38,479 nucleotides of DNA from a bacterium (GTDB taxonomy: Bacteria; Moduliflexota; Moduliflexia; Moduliflexales; JAUQPW01), in the NCBI GenBank assembly GCA_030550175.1, contig JAUQPW010000049.1, positions 1 to 38,479 of the forward strand. The letters run 5' to 3'. The notes under the pieces were generated by a model. The model did no database searches. It was not told the DNA's origin and was given only the letters and a program-made list of their open reading frames with translations. Positions within the stretch are counted from its first letter, which is position 1. The number at the start of each line of letters is the position of its first letter. The position numbers were made by a program, and so were the translations under genes. Of this stretch, positions 1-8,073 are shown one piece after another.

Positions 1-53
1 AGGTGTACTTCCACACTTCCATACCCCCATACTTCCGCACTTCCATACCTCCT
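1..53. repeat. Short-word low-complexity intergenic repeat
   Basis: The stretch is made of repeated variants of the word CACTTCCATAC. It lies just past the glyA stop codon. It resembles other word-type intergenic repeats in this window (near 1305-1412, 5500-5557, 14567-14649 and 17281-17420) in style, not in sequence. It may continue beyond the left edge. Confidence 0.5.
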
Positions 54-1304
54 TTATCCTTTGTTAAATTCTGGATACAGAGGAAACTGGGAACACAGCT
101 CTCGGACCTCCCCGGCGATTCTCTTTTGTAGATCTACATTTGTAACATCCTGAAGTACGGCGGCAATCCATCTTGCGATCTGGATACATTCTGCTTCTTT
201 CATGCCTCGCGTGGTGATAGCGGGGGTTCCGATCCGAATACCACTGGTTACAAAGGGACTCTGGGTTTCAAAGGGTACCGTATTTTTATTGACCGTAATT
301 CCTGCCTGATCTAAAGCCTTTTCTGCCTCTTTACCGGTTAGATTTTTATTGGTCAGGTTGACCAACATCAGATGATTGTCGGTGCCTCCGGAGACGAGTC
401 GAAATCCATGCCGCTTGAGCTCTTCGGCCATAGCCTTGGCATTTTTTACAATCTGCTCTTGATATTTGCGGAACTCCTCGGTCATGGCTTCTTTCAAAGC
501 CACGGCCTTGGCCGCAATGACATGCATCAAGGGTCCTCCCTGCATTCCGGGAAAAACATTTTTATCGATGATCTGGGCAAATTCTTGTTTGCAGAGAATC
601 ATTCCACCCCGGGGACCTCGAAGGGTTTTATGGGTCGTTGTGGTCACAAATTCCGAATAGGGAACAGGACTCGGATGCATCTTACCTACAATAAGTCCGG
701 CGATATGGGCAATATCCGCCATTACATAAGCTCCGACTTCATCGGCGATTTCCCGGAATTTTGCAAAATCGATGATTCGAGGATAAGCACTGGCCCCTAC
801 AACGATCAACCTGGGTCTGTACTCCCTGGCCAGATCGCGAACCTGCTTGAAATCGATCTGTTCGGTTTCTTTATCCACTCCGTAAAAAACCACCTGAAAA
901 TATTTTCCCGAAAAGTTAACCGGACTTCCATGGGTCAAATGCCCACCGTGGGATAAGTTCATTCCCAGAATGGTATCGCCGGGCTTTAGTACGGCGAAAT
1001 AGACTTCCATGTTAGCTTGAGAACCTGAGTGGGGTTGTACGTTCACATGATCGGCTCCGAAGAGTTGCTTGGCGCGCTGGATGGCCAGACTTTCGGCTAT
1101 GTCCACAAACTCGCATCCACCGTAATATCGTTTCCCCGGGTAACCTTCCGCATATTTATTGGTCATAATGGATCCCTGGGCCTCTAATACCGCCGGGCTC
1201 GTAAAGTTTTCCGATGCTATCAACTCCAGCTTCGTACGCTGTCTTTCGATTTCCCGCTCTATAGCTGTTGCAATCTCCGGATCAACTTCCCTTAAAAATT
1301 TCAT
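54..1304 (-). CDS. glyA: Serine hydroxymethyltransferase
   Basis: This PLP enzyme interconverts serine and glycine and loads one-carbon units onto tetrahydrofolate in the cytoplasm. The 416 residues match the usual bacterial length. The PLP-lysine motif is visible as [15 protein letters not shown], with Lys226 as the Schiff-base residue. The [10 protein letters not shown] and [13 protein letters not shown] segments near the N terminus and the [10 protein letters not shown] segment near 195-204 are also family hallmarks. The ATG start has an AAGGGA-type ribosome binding site just upstream. It lies 108 bases downstream of rpiB on the same strand, a common bacterial pairing, so the two may be co-transcribed. 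Nothing is missing. Confidence 0.97.
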   Translation of the reverse strand: MKFLREVDPEIATAIEREIERQRTKLELIASENFTSPAVLEAQGSIMTNKYAEGYPGKRYYGGCEFVDIAESLAIQRAKQLFGADHVNVQPHSGSQANMEVYFAVLKPGDTILGMNLSHGGHLTHGSPVNFSGKYFQVVFYGVDKETEQIDFKQVRDLAREYRPRLIVVGASAYPRIIDFAKFREIADEVGAYVMADIAHIAGLIVGKMHPSPVPYSEFVTTTTHKTLRGPRGGMILCKQEFAQIIDKNVFPGMQGGPLMHVIAAKAVALKEAMTEEFRKYQEQIVKNAKAMAEELKRHGFRLVSGGTDNHLMLVNLTNKNLTGKEAEKALDQAGITVNKNTVPFETQSPFVTSGIRIGTPAITTRGMKEAECIQIARWIAAVLQDVTNVDLQKRIAGEVRELCSQFPLYPEFNKG

Positions 1305-1412
1305 CTCTGTCCCTTATCTCTTGTCCATTGTCCGTTTTCCGTTGTAGATGCAAAGGATCGGTCATCTACCTTACTTACAACGAACCACGGACTACAGACA
1401 ACAGACCATCAT
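1305..1412. repeat. Word-type inverted intergenic repeat between rpiB and glyA
   Basis: The left half carries variants of TTGTCCATTGTCCGTTTTCCG. The right half (about 1378-1411) carries the opposite-strand words ACCACGGACTACAGACAACAG. The two halves are roughly complementary and could fold into a loose hairpin. A related copy lies at 5500-5557. Confidence 0.55.
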
Positions 1413-1865
1413 TTAATCTATATTTTCTTCCATAAGTTTTTCAATTTTTTCTAACCTTTTAGAATGTCGCCCCCCTTCAAATTCCGTACTCAACCAGATT
1501 TTTACCATCTCTCGGGCCAATCCTTTACCCACCACCCGACCACCCATAATCAAAATGTTTGCATCGTTATGCTCCCGGCTCATGCGGGCTGTATAAAGGT
1601 CCTGGCAAAGGGCTGCCCGGACTCCCTTAAACCTTCCGGCGACGATGGACATACCGATTCCTGTCCCGCAGATGAGAATACCTCGATCGACCTCTTTCTT
1701 TGCAACAGACCGGGCTACTTTAATCCCAAAATCGGGATAATCTACCGACCGGGTGTCATAGGTTCCATGGTCGATAACCTCATGACCCCCAAGCTCTTTA
1801 AGATAGGTTTTAATTTCTTCTTTGAGCTCAAAGCCGGCATGGTCACTCCCAATAGCTATTTTCAT
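1413..1865 (-). CDS. rpiB: Ribose-5-phosphate isomerase B
   Basis: It interconverts ribose-5-phosphate and ribulose-5-phosphate in the non-oxidative pentose phosphate pathway. The 150 residues are the usual RpiB/LacAB length. [10 protein letters not shown] opens the protein, CGTGIGMSI holds the catalytic Cys region (about 66-74), and [18 protein letters not shown] carries the conserved His and Asn. Lineages with RpiB enzymes active on allose-6-phosphate exist, so the substrate is inferred from the family. It is the first gene of a likely rpiB-glyA unit. The ATG at 1865 is the natural start because GSDHAG follows directly. I see no strong ribosome binding site. Confidence 0.96.
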   Translation of the reverse strand: MKIAIGSDHAGFELKEEIKTYLKELGGHEVIDHGTYDTRSVDYPDFGIKVARSVAKKEVDRGILICGTGIGMSIVAGRFKGVRAALCQDLYTARMSREHNDANILIMGGRVVGKGLAREMVKIWLSTEFEGGRHSKRLEKIEKLMEENID

Positions 1866-2138
1866 ATTTTAAACGATACCCACAACCTTGAGGACTGTCA
1901 AGAGTTTTAATCGTTGTCTGTATAAAATGACTCCTTATGGGCAGAAGGGGGGTATGGGGTTGAGAACTCCCGACCTGCCATTTTAGTTGACAGGGGTTTC
2001 AAAATATGTGAAAAAATAAAAGAAGAGGTTCCATAATCCTCGCCAGGCTGCATGACGGTTACACGGGGCTTCCTCACCCCTTAGTTCCCCTTCTCTCAGG
2101 TTGGGAGAGGGGAACAGGGGGCGAGGGAGGCTATTTCA
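1866..2138. other. Divergent intergenic region with GC-rich palindrome
   Basis: This is the spacer between the divergent rpiB and methyltransferase genes. It must hold both promoters, but I see no convincing -35/-10 pair. Its last 70 bases are the GC-rich palindromic repeat described separately. Confidence 0.4.
2072..2126. repeat. GC-rich palindromic repeat, copy 1 (upstream of methyltransferase)
   Basis: A long imperfect hairpin. GTTCCCCTTCTCTC (2084-2097) pairs with GGGAGAGGGGAAC (2103-2115) with one bulged base, and outer CCTCACCCC pairs with the GGGGGCGAGG side. It ends in GAGGGAGG, about 11 bases before the methyltransferase ATG, so the repeat seems to supply the Shine-Dalgarno sequence. 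Same type as the copies at 2551-2600 and 3174-3213. Confidence 0.75.
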
Positions 2139-3116
2139 GTGATGAATGAAAACACGACTTTAGCTTTGCCGCTCGTTGTAAGGGAATTTCAAGGTCTCTA
2201 TCGTTCCAGGATCCCAATTGGCTATACAAGAACTTGCTCATGCCCATCCAATCATATAAATTGTTTGACGGCAAAGGAGTGGATCAAGTGCCAGCTTGGG
2301 GTTTGGCAATTCTTTTATGAGGGCGGGGATATTCGTGATAAGAACACCCATCCGGCGACATTCCCGATTGCCCTTTCCAAAAGGGTCATCAGTCTCTTTA
2401 CACACGAAGGTGAACTTGTCCTTGACCCCTTCGTGGGCAGTGGTACAACCCTTGTGACGGCGAGAGATTTGAATCGAAATGCCATAGGTTTTGACCTCCA
2501 AGAGAAGTACATCAATCTTTGTGTTGAACGCCTGGCTTCTGACCCATCTTCCTCCCCGTCCACGGGGAGGGCTGGGGTGGGGGCTAGACGGGGGGGCTTC
2601 TGTGCTCAACAATTAGCCGTTCAAGATGATGCGAGAAACATCTCGGCCTACCTGGATCCCGAAACGGTCAGTCTGATTTGGACCTCTCCACCTTATGCTA
2701 ACCTGTTAAATAGAAAGCGCCTCAATAAATCCAGACGTAACCGACGCAATGAACAGTTTGGAAGGATCGAACAGTACTCACAAGATCCGCGTGACTTAGG
2801 CACCATGCCCCTTGAAGAGTATATGAAAGCCATGGGGGACATTTTCGAAGCCTTGCTGCCTTTGCTCAGACCCAAGGCACATTGCGTTATCAATGTCCCT
2901 GATATGTGGTGGGAAGACCGGCGCATCACCCTTCACGTTGCTCTCATTGAAGAGTTACGAAAGCGGGGGTATGAACTCAGGAATATCATCATCTGGGATA
3001 AAACAAATATCGTGAACAAGATAGGTATATTCGGTTGGCCGAACAATTACATCACCATGGGTACAACGTTCGAGTATCTCTTAGATTTCTGGAGGCCACC
3101 GAATGGAGTTCTATAA
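2139..3116 (+). CDS. Solitary DNA methyltransferase (N4-cytosine/N6-adenine type)
   Basis: An S-adenosylmethionine-dependent DNA methyltransferase of 325 residues. The motif X region (HPATFPIALSKRV, 71-83) is followed by the AdoMet-binding motif I DPFVGSGTT (96-104) and later by catalytic motif IV TSPPY (182-186). SPPY is more typical of N4-cytosine enzymes, but the target base cannot be settled here. The order motif I before motif IV excludes the beta arrangement. No restriction endonuclease gene is adjacent, so it looks solitary and may be regulatory or a defence remnant. GTG at 2139 or ATG at 2142 could start it; the GAGGGAGG upstream fits either. Residues about 135-154 are low-complexity (PSSSPSTGRAGVGARRGG) and are encoded by an inserted GC-rich palindromic repeat that keeps the frame open. 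Confidence 0.88.
   Translation: MMNENTTLALPLVVREFQGLYRSRIPIGYTRTCSCPSNHINCLTAKEWIKCQLGVWQFFYEGGDIRDKNTHPATFPIALSKRVISLFTHEGELVLDPFVGSGTTLVTARDLNRNAIGFDLQEKYINLCVERLASDPSSSPSTGRAGVGARRGGFCAQQLAVQDDARNISAYLDPETVSLIWTSPPYANLLNRKRLNKSRRNRRNEQFGRIEQYSQDPRDLGTMPLEEYMKAMGDIFEALLPLLRPKAHCVINVPDMWWEDRRITLHVALIEELRKRGYELRNIIIWDKTNIVNKIGIFGWPNNYITMGTTFEYLLDFWRPPNGVL
2551..2600. repeat. GC-rich palindromic repeat, copy 2 (inside methyltransferase)
   Basis: CCTCCCCGT (2551-2559) and ACGGGGAGG (2562-2570) form a perfect 9-base inverted repeat with a two-base loop, followed by a GGGGTGGGGGC tail. It lies in frame in the coding sequence between motif I and motif IV. It encodes a Ser/Gly/Arg-rich insert, probably a surface loop. 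Confidence 0.75.
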
Positions 3117-3173
3117 AAGATGAATTGATAGAAATAGTGCTTTGTTTACTTAGTTTTACTTGACTCTTAAGCG

Positions 3174-3213
3174 GACCTCACCCCGGCCCCTCTCCCGCAG
3201 CGTGGGAGAGGGG
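3174..3213. repeat. GC-rich palindromic repeat, copy 3 (upstream of ridA-like gene)
   Basis: CCCCTCTCCC (3187-3196) and GGGAGAGGGG (3204-3213) are perfect 10-base arms around a 7-base loop, preceded by CCTCACCCCGG. It lies between the methyltransferase stop and the RidA-family start. It has no T-run and so is not an obvious terminator. Confidence 0.75.
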
Positions 3214-3255
3214 AAATCATACAGCTTTTTTTCAGTAAAATCATAGGGAGAGAGT

Positions 3256-3678
3256 ATGGAGAGAAAAAACATATCAACGGGAACTCCTTGGGAACCACTG
3301 GTAGGATATTCCCGGGCCGTCCGGATAGGACCCTTTGTCCATGTATCGGGGACGACTGCTACCAATGAAACTGGTCAAATCATAGGTCCTGGAGATCCTT
3401 ATGCCCAAACCGTCCAGGCCCTTCGAAATATTGAATCAGCCCTACGACAGGCAGGAGCCGGTTTAAAGGATGTGGTTCGTACCCGGATTTACGTGGTCAA
3501 TATTCGGGATTGGGAGAAAATCGGGAAAGCCCATGGAGAATTCTTCCGTGAAATTCGACCGGCTACCAGTATGGTAGAAGTAAGCCGATTGATTGCTCCG
3601 GAGATGCTGGTGGAAATCGAAGCAGATGCTTTTATTTCGGAAGGATGGCAGGGAGGGTCTTCCCCCAAGACACTTTAA
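3256..3678 (+). CDS. RidA (YjgF/YER057c/UK114) family protein
   Basis: A 140-residue Rid-fold protein, the usual length for a subunit of these trimers. Canonical RidA hydrolyses reactive enamine/imine intermediates released by PLP enzymes. [10 protein letters not shown] (31-40), the VRTRIYV strand and the [12 protein letters not shown] segment (101-112) place it in the family. In canonical RidA the last motif reads PARSCVEV and its Arg binds the substrate carboxylate. Here that position appears to be Thr104, so classical deaminase activity is doubtful and a non-archetypal Rid subfamily is more likely. The start is preceded by GGGAGAG at a good distance. An intrinsic terminator follows the gene. 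Confidence 0.9.
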   Translation: MERKNISTGTPWEPLVGYSRAVRIGPFVHVSGTTATNETGQIIGPGDPYAQTVQALRNIESALRQAGAGLKDVVRTRIYVVNIRDWEKIGKAHGEFFREIRPATSMVEVSRLIAPEMLVEIEADAFISEGWQGGSSPKTL

Positions 3679-3728
3679 GCTGTTTTTATAAATACGCAGG
3701 ATTTATCAGAAGTCCTGACCGGGGATGG

Positions 3729-3751
3729 CCGCCTTCAGCAGGCGGGTTTTT
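3729..3751 (+). terminator. Intrinsic terminator after the RidA-family gene
   Basis: CCGCCT (3729-3734), a TCAGC loop and AGGCGG (3740-3745) form a stem followed by G and five T (3747-3751). It lies about 50 bases after the stop codon and before the mutase gene. The two genes are therefore probably separate units. Confidence 0.75.
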
Positions 3752-3797
3752 GGGCGTTGGTGCTCGAAGATACGTCTGAAGGAGAGGACATCCAGAA

Positions 3798-5483
3798 ATG
3801 AGATCCATGTACGATCCCATCAAGTTAAAGGAACTTAAAAAAGCTAAAGAAACCTGGGAAACCGATCTATCCAAGAAACTTGCACAAACTCCTGAAAGGA
3901 AAAAAGAATTTAGAACCCCCTCCGGGATTGAAATGAAGCGGGTTTTTACCCCAGAAGATATCCAGGATCTGGACTATCTGGAAAATCTAAACTTCCCCGG
4001 AAATTACCCTTTTACCCGAGGCGTTCAGCCGACCATGTATCGGGGACGGCTCTGGACTATGCGACAATATGCTGGATTCGCTACGGCAGAGGAATCCAAT
4101 AAACGTTACCGGTATTTGCTGGAACAGGGCCAGACTGGATTAAGTATCGCTTTCGATCTCCCCACCCAGATGGGCTATGATTCTGATGACCCTCGGGCTT
4201 TTGGAGAAGTGGGAAAAGTCGGGGTAGCAATTGATTCCCTGGAAGATATGGAAATTTTATTGAAGGGAATCCCTTTAGATAAGGTCAGTACTTCTATGAC
4301 CATTAACTCCACGGCCGCTATTCTTTTAGCCATGTATATCGCCGTAGCAGAAAAGCAGGGGGTTCCCTCGGAAAAACTGCGAGGAACGATTCAAAACGAT
4401 TTACTGAAAGAGTATATTGCCCGGGGCACCTATATTTACCCACCGGAACCCTCCATGCGGATTATTACCGATATCTTTGCCTTTGCCAAAGACCACGTTC
4501 CCAACTGGAACACCATCAGCATTAGCGGGTACCATATTCGGGAAGCCGGAGCCACAGCGGTTCAAGAAGTTGCTTTTACCTTAGCCAACGGAATTGCTTA
4601 TGTAGAAGCAGCCCTCAAAGCCGGTCTGGCAATAGATGATTTTGCCCCTCAACTTTCATTTTTCTTTAATGTACATAATAATTTCCTGGAAGAAGTCGCC
4701 AAGTTTCGGGCAGCTCGAAGGATGTGGGCCAGGATTATGAAAGAGCGTTTCAAAGCCCAAGATCCGAGGTCCATGATGCTACGATTCCATGCCCAAACGG
4801 CCGGAAGTTCCCTGACGGCGCAGCAGCCGGATAATAATGTAGTACGGGTAGCTTTACAGGCCCTGGCAGCCGTTTTCGGTGGTGCTCAATCCCTCCATAC
4901 CAATTCCCGAGATGAAGCTTTGGCCCTTCCCACCGAAGACTCCGTGCGTATCGCCCTGAGAACGCAACAAATCATCGCTTATGAAACAGGCGTGGCAGAT
5001 ACCGTTGATCCCCTGGCCGGTTCGTACGCCATAGAAGCCCTTACCTCTGAAATTGAAACCCGAGCCTGGGCCTATCTCCATAAAATCGATGAGTTGGGAG
5101 GCATGATCCGGGCCATCGAATCCGGATATGTCCAGAAGGAAATCCAGGAAAGTGCCTATCAGTACCAGAAAAGTATTGAAAATAAAGAACAAATTATCGT
5201 AGGGGTTAACGAGTTTGTCATGGAAGAACGGATACCCTTTGAGATTCTCAAACTCGATCCGGAGCTGGAAAAAGCCCAGATACGTCGGGTTCAGGAGCTC
5301 CGGAAGCGTCGAGATAACGAGGCAGTTAAATCGGCTCTAACCCGTTTAAAGCAGGTCGCCCAGGGAACCGATAACCTGATGCCCGCAATCTTGGATGCCG
5401 TCAAATGTTATACAACCCTGGGAGAAATCTCCCATGCTTTACGGGAAGTGTTTGGAGAGTACCGCGAATCGATTGTATTTTAA
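3798..5483 (+). CDS. Methylmalonyl-CoA mutase, catalytic (large) subunit without B12 domain
   Basis: The TIM-barrel subunit of an adenosylcobalamin-dependent acyl-CoA mutase, interconverting methylmalonyl-CoA and succinyl-CoA. The 561 residues equal the stand-alone large subunit of split-type mutases; the C-terminal cobalamin-binding domain is absent. WTMRQYAGF contains the Tyr (Tyr91) typical of methylmalonyl-CoA mutase and not of isobutyryl- or hydroxyisobutyryl-CoA mutases. SGYH holds the conserved His246, and YPPEPSMR (to Arg221) and [13 protein letters not shown] are also seen. The ATG at 3798 or a second ATG three codons on could be the start; GGAGAGG lies upstream. No small subunit, epimerase or MeaB-type chaperone gene is in the window, so partners must be elsewhere. 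No cobalamin riboswitch is visible in the leader. Confidence 0.93.
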   Translation: MRSMYDPIKLKELKKAKETWETDLSKKLAQTPERKKEFRTPSGIEMKRVFTPEDIQDLDYLENLNFPGNYPFTRGVQPTMYRGRLWTMRQYAGFATAEESNKRYRYLLEQGQTGLSIAFDLPTQMGYDSDDPRAFGEVGKVGVAIDSLEDMEILLKGIPLDKVSTSMTINSTAAILLAMYIAVAEKQGVPSEKLRGTIQNDLLKEYIARGTYIYPPEPSMRIITDIFAFAKDHVPNWNTISISGYHIREAGATAVQEVAFTLANGIAYVEAALKAGLAIDDFAPQLSFFFNVHNNFLEEVAKFRAARRMWARIMKERFKAQDPRSMMLRFHAQTAGSSLTAQQPDNNVVRVALQALAAVFGGAQSLHTNSRDEALALPTEDSVRIALRTQQIIAYETGVADTVDPLAGSYAIEALTSEIETRAWAYLHKIDELGGMIRAIESGYVQKEIQESAYQYQKSIENKEQIIVGVNEFVMEERIPFEILKLDPELEKAQIRRVQELRKRRDNEAVKSALTRLKQVAQGTDNLMPAILDAVKCYTTLGEISHALREVFGEYRESIVF

Positions 5484-5499
5484 TGGAAATACTGTCTAT

Positions 5500-5557
5500 G
5501 GCCCAGGGTCCAGGGTTGATAGGACCTCCCATGGACCACGGACCACAGACCACGGGC
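5500..5557. repeat. Word-type intergenic repeat at the pseudouridine synthase start
   Basis: The stretch carries ATGGACCACGGACCACAGAC-like repeated words. It is the same family as the repeat between rpiB and glyA. It occupies the place where the start region and ribosome binding site of the next gene should be. Confidence 0.6.
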
Positions 5558-5558
5558 A

Positions 5559-6500
5559 ATTAAACAGAGTTTTACCCTTCACGTTCTCGATTCAGAGGCA
5601 CATCAACGGCTGGATACCTTCCTTGCCCACCGGGCTGATTTATCTTTATCCCGATCTCAAGCTGCAAAACTCATTAAACAGGAGCGGGTTCTGGTGAACG
5701 GTCACCCGGTAAAGCCCAGTTATGAGGTACAGGCAGGAGATTGGATTGAAGTAAACCTGCCGGAACCAGAACCGCTAGAACTCGTTCCCGAGGAAATCCC
5801 TTTAGACATTCTCTATGAAGATGAAGCCATTATCGTTTTGAACAAACCGGCGGGTTTGGTAGTGCATCCGGCACCCGGACACACAAAGGGAACCCTTGTC
5901 CATGCCTTATTGGCCCATTGCCAGAATCTTTCGGGGATCGGAGGGGTCCAACGACCCGGTATTGTCCATCGATTGGATCGAGATACTTCCGGGGTCATGC
6001 TGATAGCTAAAACCGATCAGGCCCATCAAAGCCTTTCTACTCAATTAAAGAATCGGGAGATCATCAAGGAATATCTGGCCGTTGTTCATGGAATTTTTAA
6101 AGATAAAAAGGGGGCTCTTTCAACAGTGATCGGACGGCATACCCATGATCGTAAGAAAATGTCCGTCTTTACCCGGCATGGTCGTCCTGCCGTCACTTCC
6201 TATGAAGTGATTGAAGAATTTCCTAATTATTCGCTGGTGAAAATCCAGATCCACACTGGACGTACCCATCAAATCCGGGTCCATATGAAATACCTGAACC
6301 ATCCTGTGGTAGGGGATCCTTTGTATGGAAGAGGCACTAAAGATCATGCACTCATCCAGCGCCAGGCCCTTCATGCAAAACATATCACTTTTAAACATCC
6401 GGTAACTGGTCGCCCTATGGAGTTTGAAGCCCCTCTACCGCAAGATATGAAAAATCTCCTTGAAAAGCTGCGAGCCCGGCATGGAACTCAATCTCGTTAA
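5559..6500 (+). CDS. RluA/RluD-family ribosomal pseudouridine synthase, non-standard start
   Basis: It isomerises uridines in 23S rRNA. The catalytic motif HRLDRDTSG carries the active-site Asp, and GRTHQIRVH and HPVVGDPLYG are family blocks. The best standard start is GTG at 5694, but that would cut the N-terminal S4 RNA-binding domain. In the same frame, 5580-5693 encodes a convincing S4 domain (QRLDTFLAHRADLSLSRSQA, then KLIKQERVLVNG). That frame is open back to a TAG at 5520 and has no ATG, GTG or TTG before 5694. ATT at 5559 is the only plausible near-start giving the whole domain, and I use it with low certainty about the exact codon. Full length would be about 313 residues, normal for RluD. 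The 3' end overlaps the next gene by 20 bases, indicating co-translation. Confidence 0.85.
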   Translation: MKQSFTLHVLDSEAHQRLDTFLAHRADLSLSRSQAAKLIKQERVLVNGHPVKPSYEVQAGDWIEVNLPEPEPLELVPEEIPLDILYEDEAIIVLNKPAGLVVHPAPGHTKGTLVHALLAHCQNLSGIGGVQRPGIVHRLDRDTSGVMLIAKTDQAHQSLSTQLKNREIIKEYLAVVHGIFKDKKGALSTVIGRHTHDRKKMSVFTRHGRPAVTSYEVIEEFPNYSLVKIQIHTGRTHQIRVHMKYLNHPVVGDPLYGRGTKDHALIQRQALHAKHITFKHPVTGRPMEFEAPLPQDMKNLLEKLRARHGTQSR

Positions 6501-8043
6501 ATTTAAAGTCGGTGGGGTAGATTTTGGAATCTCCGTTGAGGAAGTTCAGGAGGTTATCTTCTATCCTAAACTGCGCCCATTACCAAGACCCTTACCCCAT
6601 GTTAAAGGAGTCTTCGAATTTCGCAATAGCCTGATCCTTCTTGTGGATCTACGGAAAAGATTGGGATTGGATTTTACCGGTTTAACCCGTGATACCCGGG
6701 TGATCGTAGCCAGACTAACCCAGGGACTTAGAGGGATACTTGTGGAATCCCTATCGGACTTCAAACGTATATCGGCAGAGTATCTCTTCCCACCCATTCC
6801 TTTAGCGGGATTCGGTGAAGATCTCTTGAAGGGAATTTATTTACAGGACGATGAGATGATCCTGCTTCCCGATTTTAATAAGATTTTATTTTCATTTATC
6901 CGGGTTCAGTTGTCACCGCCAAACCTCTTCGATCGGATAGCCCTTCGACATAAATTTAATAAAGGTCCATTAACTTTGATCCTTGAAGAAATTCATACCC
7001 ACCGACAGATACCCTTTTCGATAACACAGGCCAAAATACTTGCCAGATCCATGGACCTGCCGGTTACCCAACTTTTTAAAATAACCTCTTTCTACCAGCG
7101 ATTTCATCCTATCTCCCCTCCGATGGAGTCCCTTGAAAGCCCAAGAATAGTCCAATTTGGGGATCAGAAATATCTCCAGCTTTCTCAACGTTTAGAAGAG
7201 GAGGAAAGAAAAGGAAAGTTAAACTTCCTGGAAATAGAGTCCGATAGGGAATCTCAAGGTCTTACGGAGAGATGGGATAGTTTCCTGAATAGAAATCTCC
7301 CTTCCTTACCGAAGCCGGATCATACACAAGAGGCAAGGAACAAGACACGAAGTTTTCTTGCTTCCCATCTCTTACCCCTGGTTGCAGACTATGGAAAGCC
7401 AATTTCCTTAACCCGATATAGAGATCTGGCCCGAAGACTGGATCTACCTACCCTTGACCTTGCGCATTTTATCTCCTTTTATAAAGGAAGTATGGACAGG
7501 GAAACGGGCAAAGAGGATAAAGGGGAGGCCGCTGAGGTTAAATCGAAGCCTGAACTTTCTGTTAAGACCCTTCCGGAAGATCTTTTATCCGATAAGGACC
7601 CACCGTTACCGGAGGTACTTTATACCATTTTGAACAGACAAGGCTCTATCACCCCTGAGGATATTCGATTTATCAGTCGGGTTCGAAACCTTCCTACCAC
7701 CCAAGTCTACAAGCTGGTCTCCTTTCTGTATGGGACAGAGGTTATTTTGAAAACAGAAAACTTGACAAGGAACCTGCAGGCAGTAGATAATGCCGACTAT
7801 AAAAAAGTGGAGGTTATTTCTCCAAAAGTTCAAGTACTCCGAAAGCAGATTTTGAAATTTCTGGGCGAAAGACATCCGGGGAGCGAGGAAGACTTATTTC
7901 TGGTTCTGAACAAGATAAAGAAGGAATCAGGACCCCTGACCCTGGATGAGGTCAAATATCTGGCTTCTTTGTGGGGTATTCCCCATATCCGGCTTCATCA
8001 TCTTCTCAGTTATTATAACGTAAGCGTCCCCAGGGAACGTTGA
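6481..8043 (+). CDS. CheW domain fused to four NuoE/HydC-type helical repeats
   Basis: A 520-residue protein with no standard name. Residues 1-138 match CheW, the adaptor linking chemoreceptors to CheA: VKFKVGGVDFGISVEEVQEV, then PHVKGVFEFRNSLILLVDLR, then a GILVES segment. The rest holds four spaced helical repeats at about 163-208, 293-336, 376-418 and 471-515. Each resembles the four-helix N-terminal domain of NuoE/HydC: a long helix, a turn with I/L-T, a helix ending LARxLxLP, and a final helix ending SFY. The best match is LARSMDLPVTQLFKITSFY. None carries NuoE's thioredoxin-like [2Fe-2S] fold, which instead starts the next protein. ATG 6481 is preferred over an upstream TTG because the CheW domain begins there. 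No cheA or receptor gene is in the window. The role as adaptor between a chemosensory array and the adjoining redox proteins is inferred. Confidence 0.8.
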   Translation: MELNLVKFKVGGVDFGISVEEVQEVIFYPKLRPLPRPLPHVKGVFEFRNSLILLVDLRKRLGLDFTGLTRDTRVIVARLTQGLRGILVESLSDFKRISAEYLFPPIPLAGFGEDLLKGIYLQDDEMILLPDFNKILFSFIRVQLSPPNLFDRIALRHKFNKGPLTLILEEIHTHRQIPFSITQAKILARSMDLPVTQLFKITSFYQRFHPISPPMESLESPRIVQFGDQKYLQLSQRLEEEERKGKLNFLEIESDRESQGLTERWDSFLNRNLPSLPKPDHTQEARNKTRSFLASHLLPLVADYGKPISLTRYRDLARRLDLPTLDLAHFISFYKGSMDRETGKEDKGEAAEVKSKPELSVKTLPEDLLSDKDPPLPEVLYTILNRQGSITPEDIRFISRVRNLPTTQVYKLVSFLYGTEVILKTENLTRNLQAVDNADYKKVEVISPKVQVLRKQILKFLGERHPGSEEDLFLVLNKIKKESGPLTLDEVKYLASLWGIPHIRLHHLLSYYNVSVPRER

Positions 8044-8073
8044 ACGTTAGGATGAACGGTCATTACGCTGATC

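Noticed and set aside
372..956. A 194-codon open frame on the plus strand inside glyA.
   Set aside because: It lies antisense to a clearly conserved enzyme, has no family-like motif and no ribosome binding site. It is a shadow of glyA codon use.
1464..1910. A 148-codon plus-strand frame over rpiB.
   Set aside because: It is antisense to rpiB and has no recognisable domain.
2139..3116. A complete restriction-modification system.
   Set aside because: No endonuclease or specificity gene is adjacent; both neighbours are metabolic genes.
3679..3797. A cobalamin riboswitch before the mutase gene.
   Set aside because: The spacer is only 119 bases, holds a plain terminator, and no B12-box sequence is visible.
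6481..8043. Part of an ordinary chemotaxis operon.
   Set aside because: There is no cheA, cheR, cheB, cheY or receptor gene in the window. Neighbours are a pseudouridine synthase and redox proteins.
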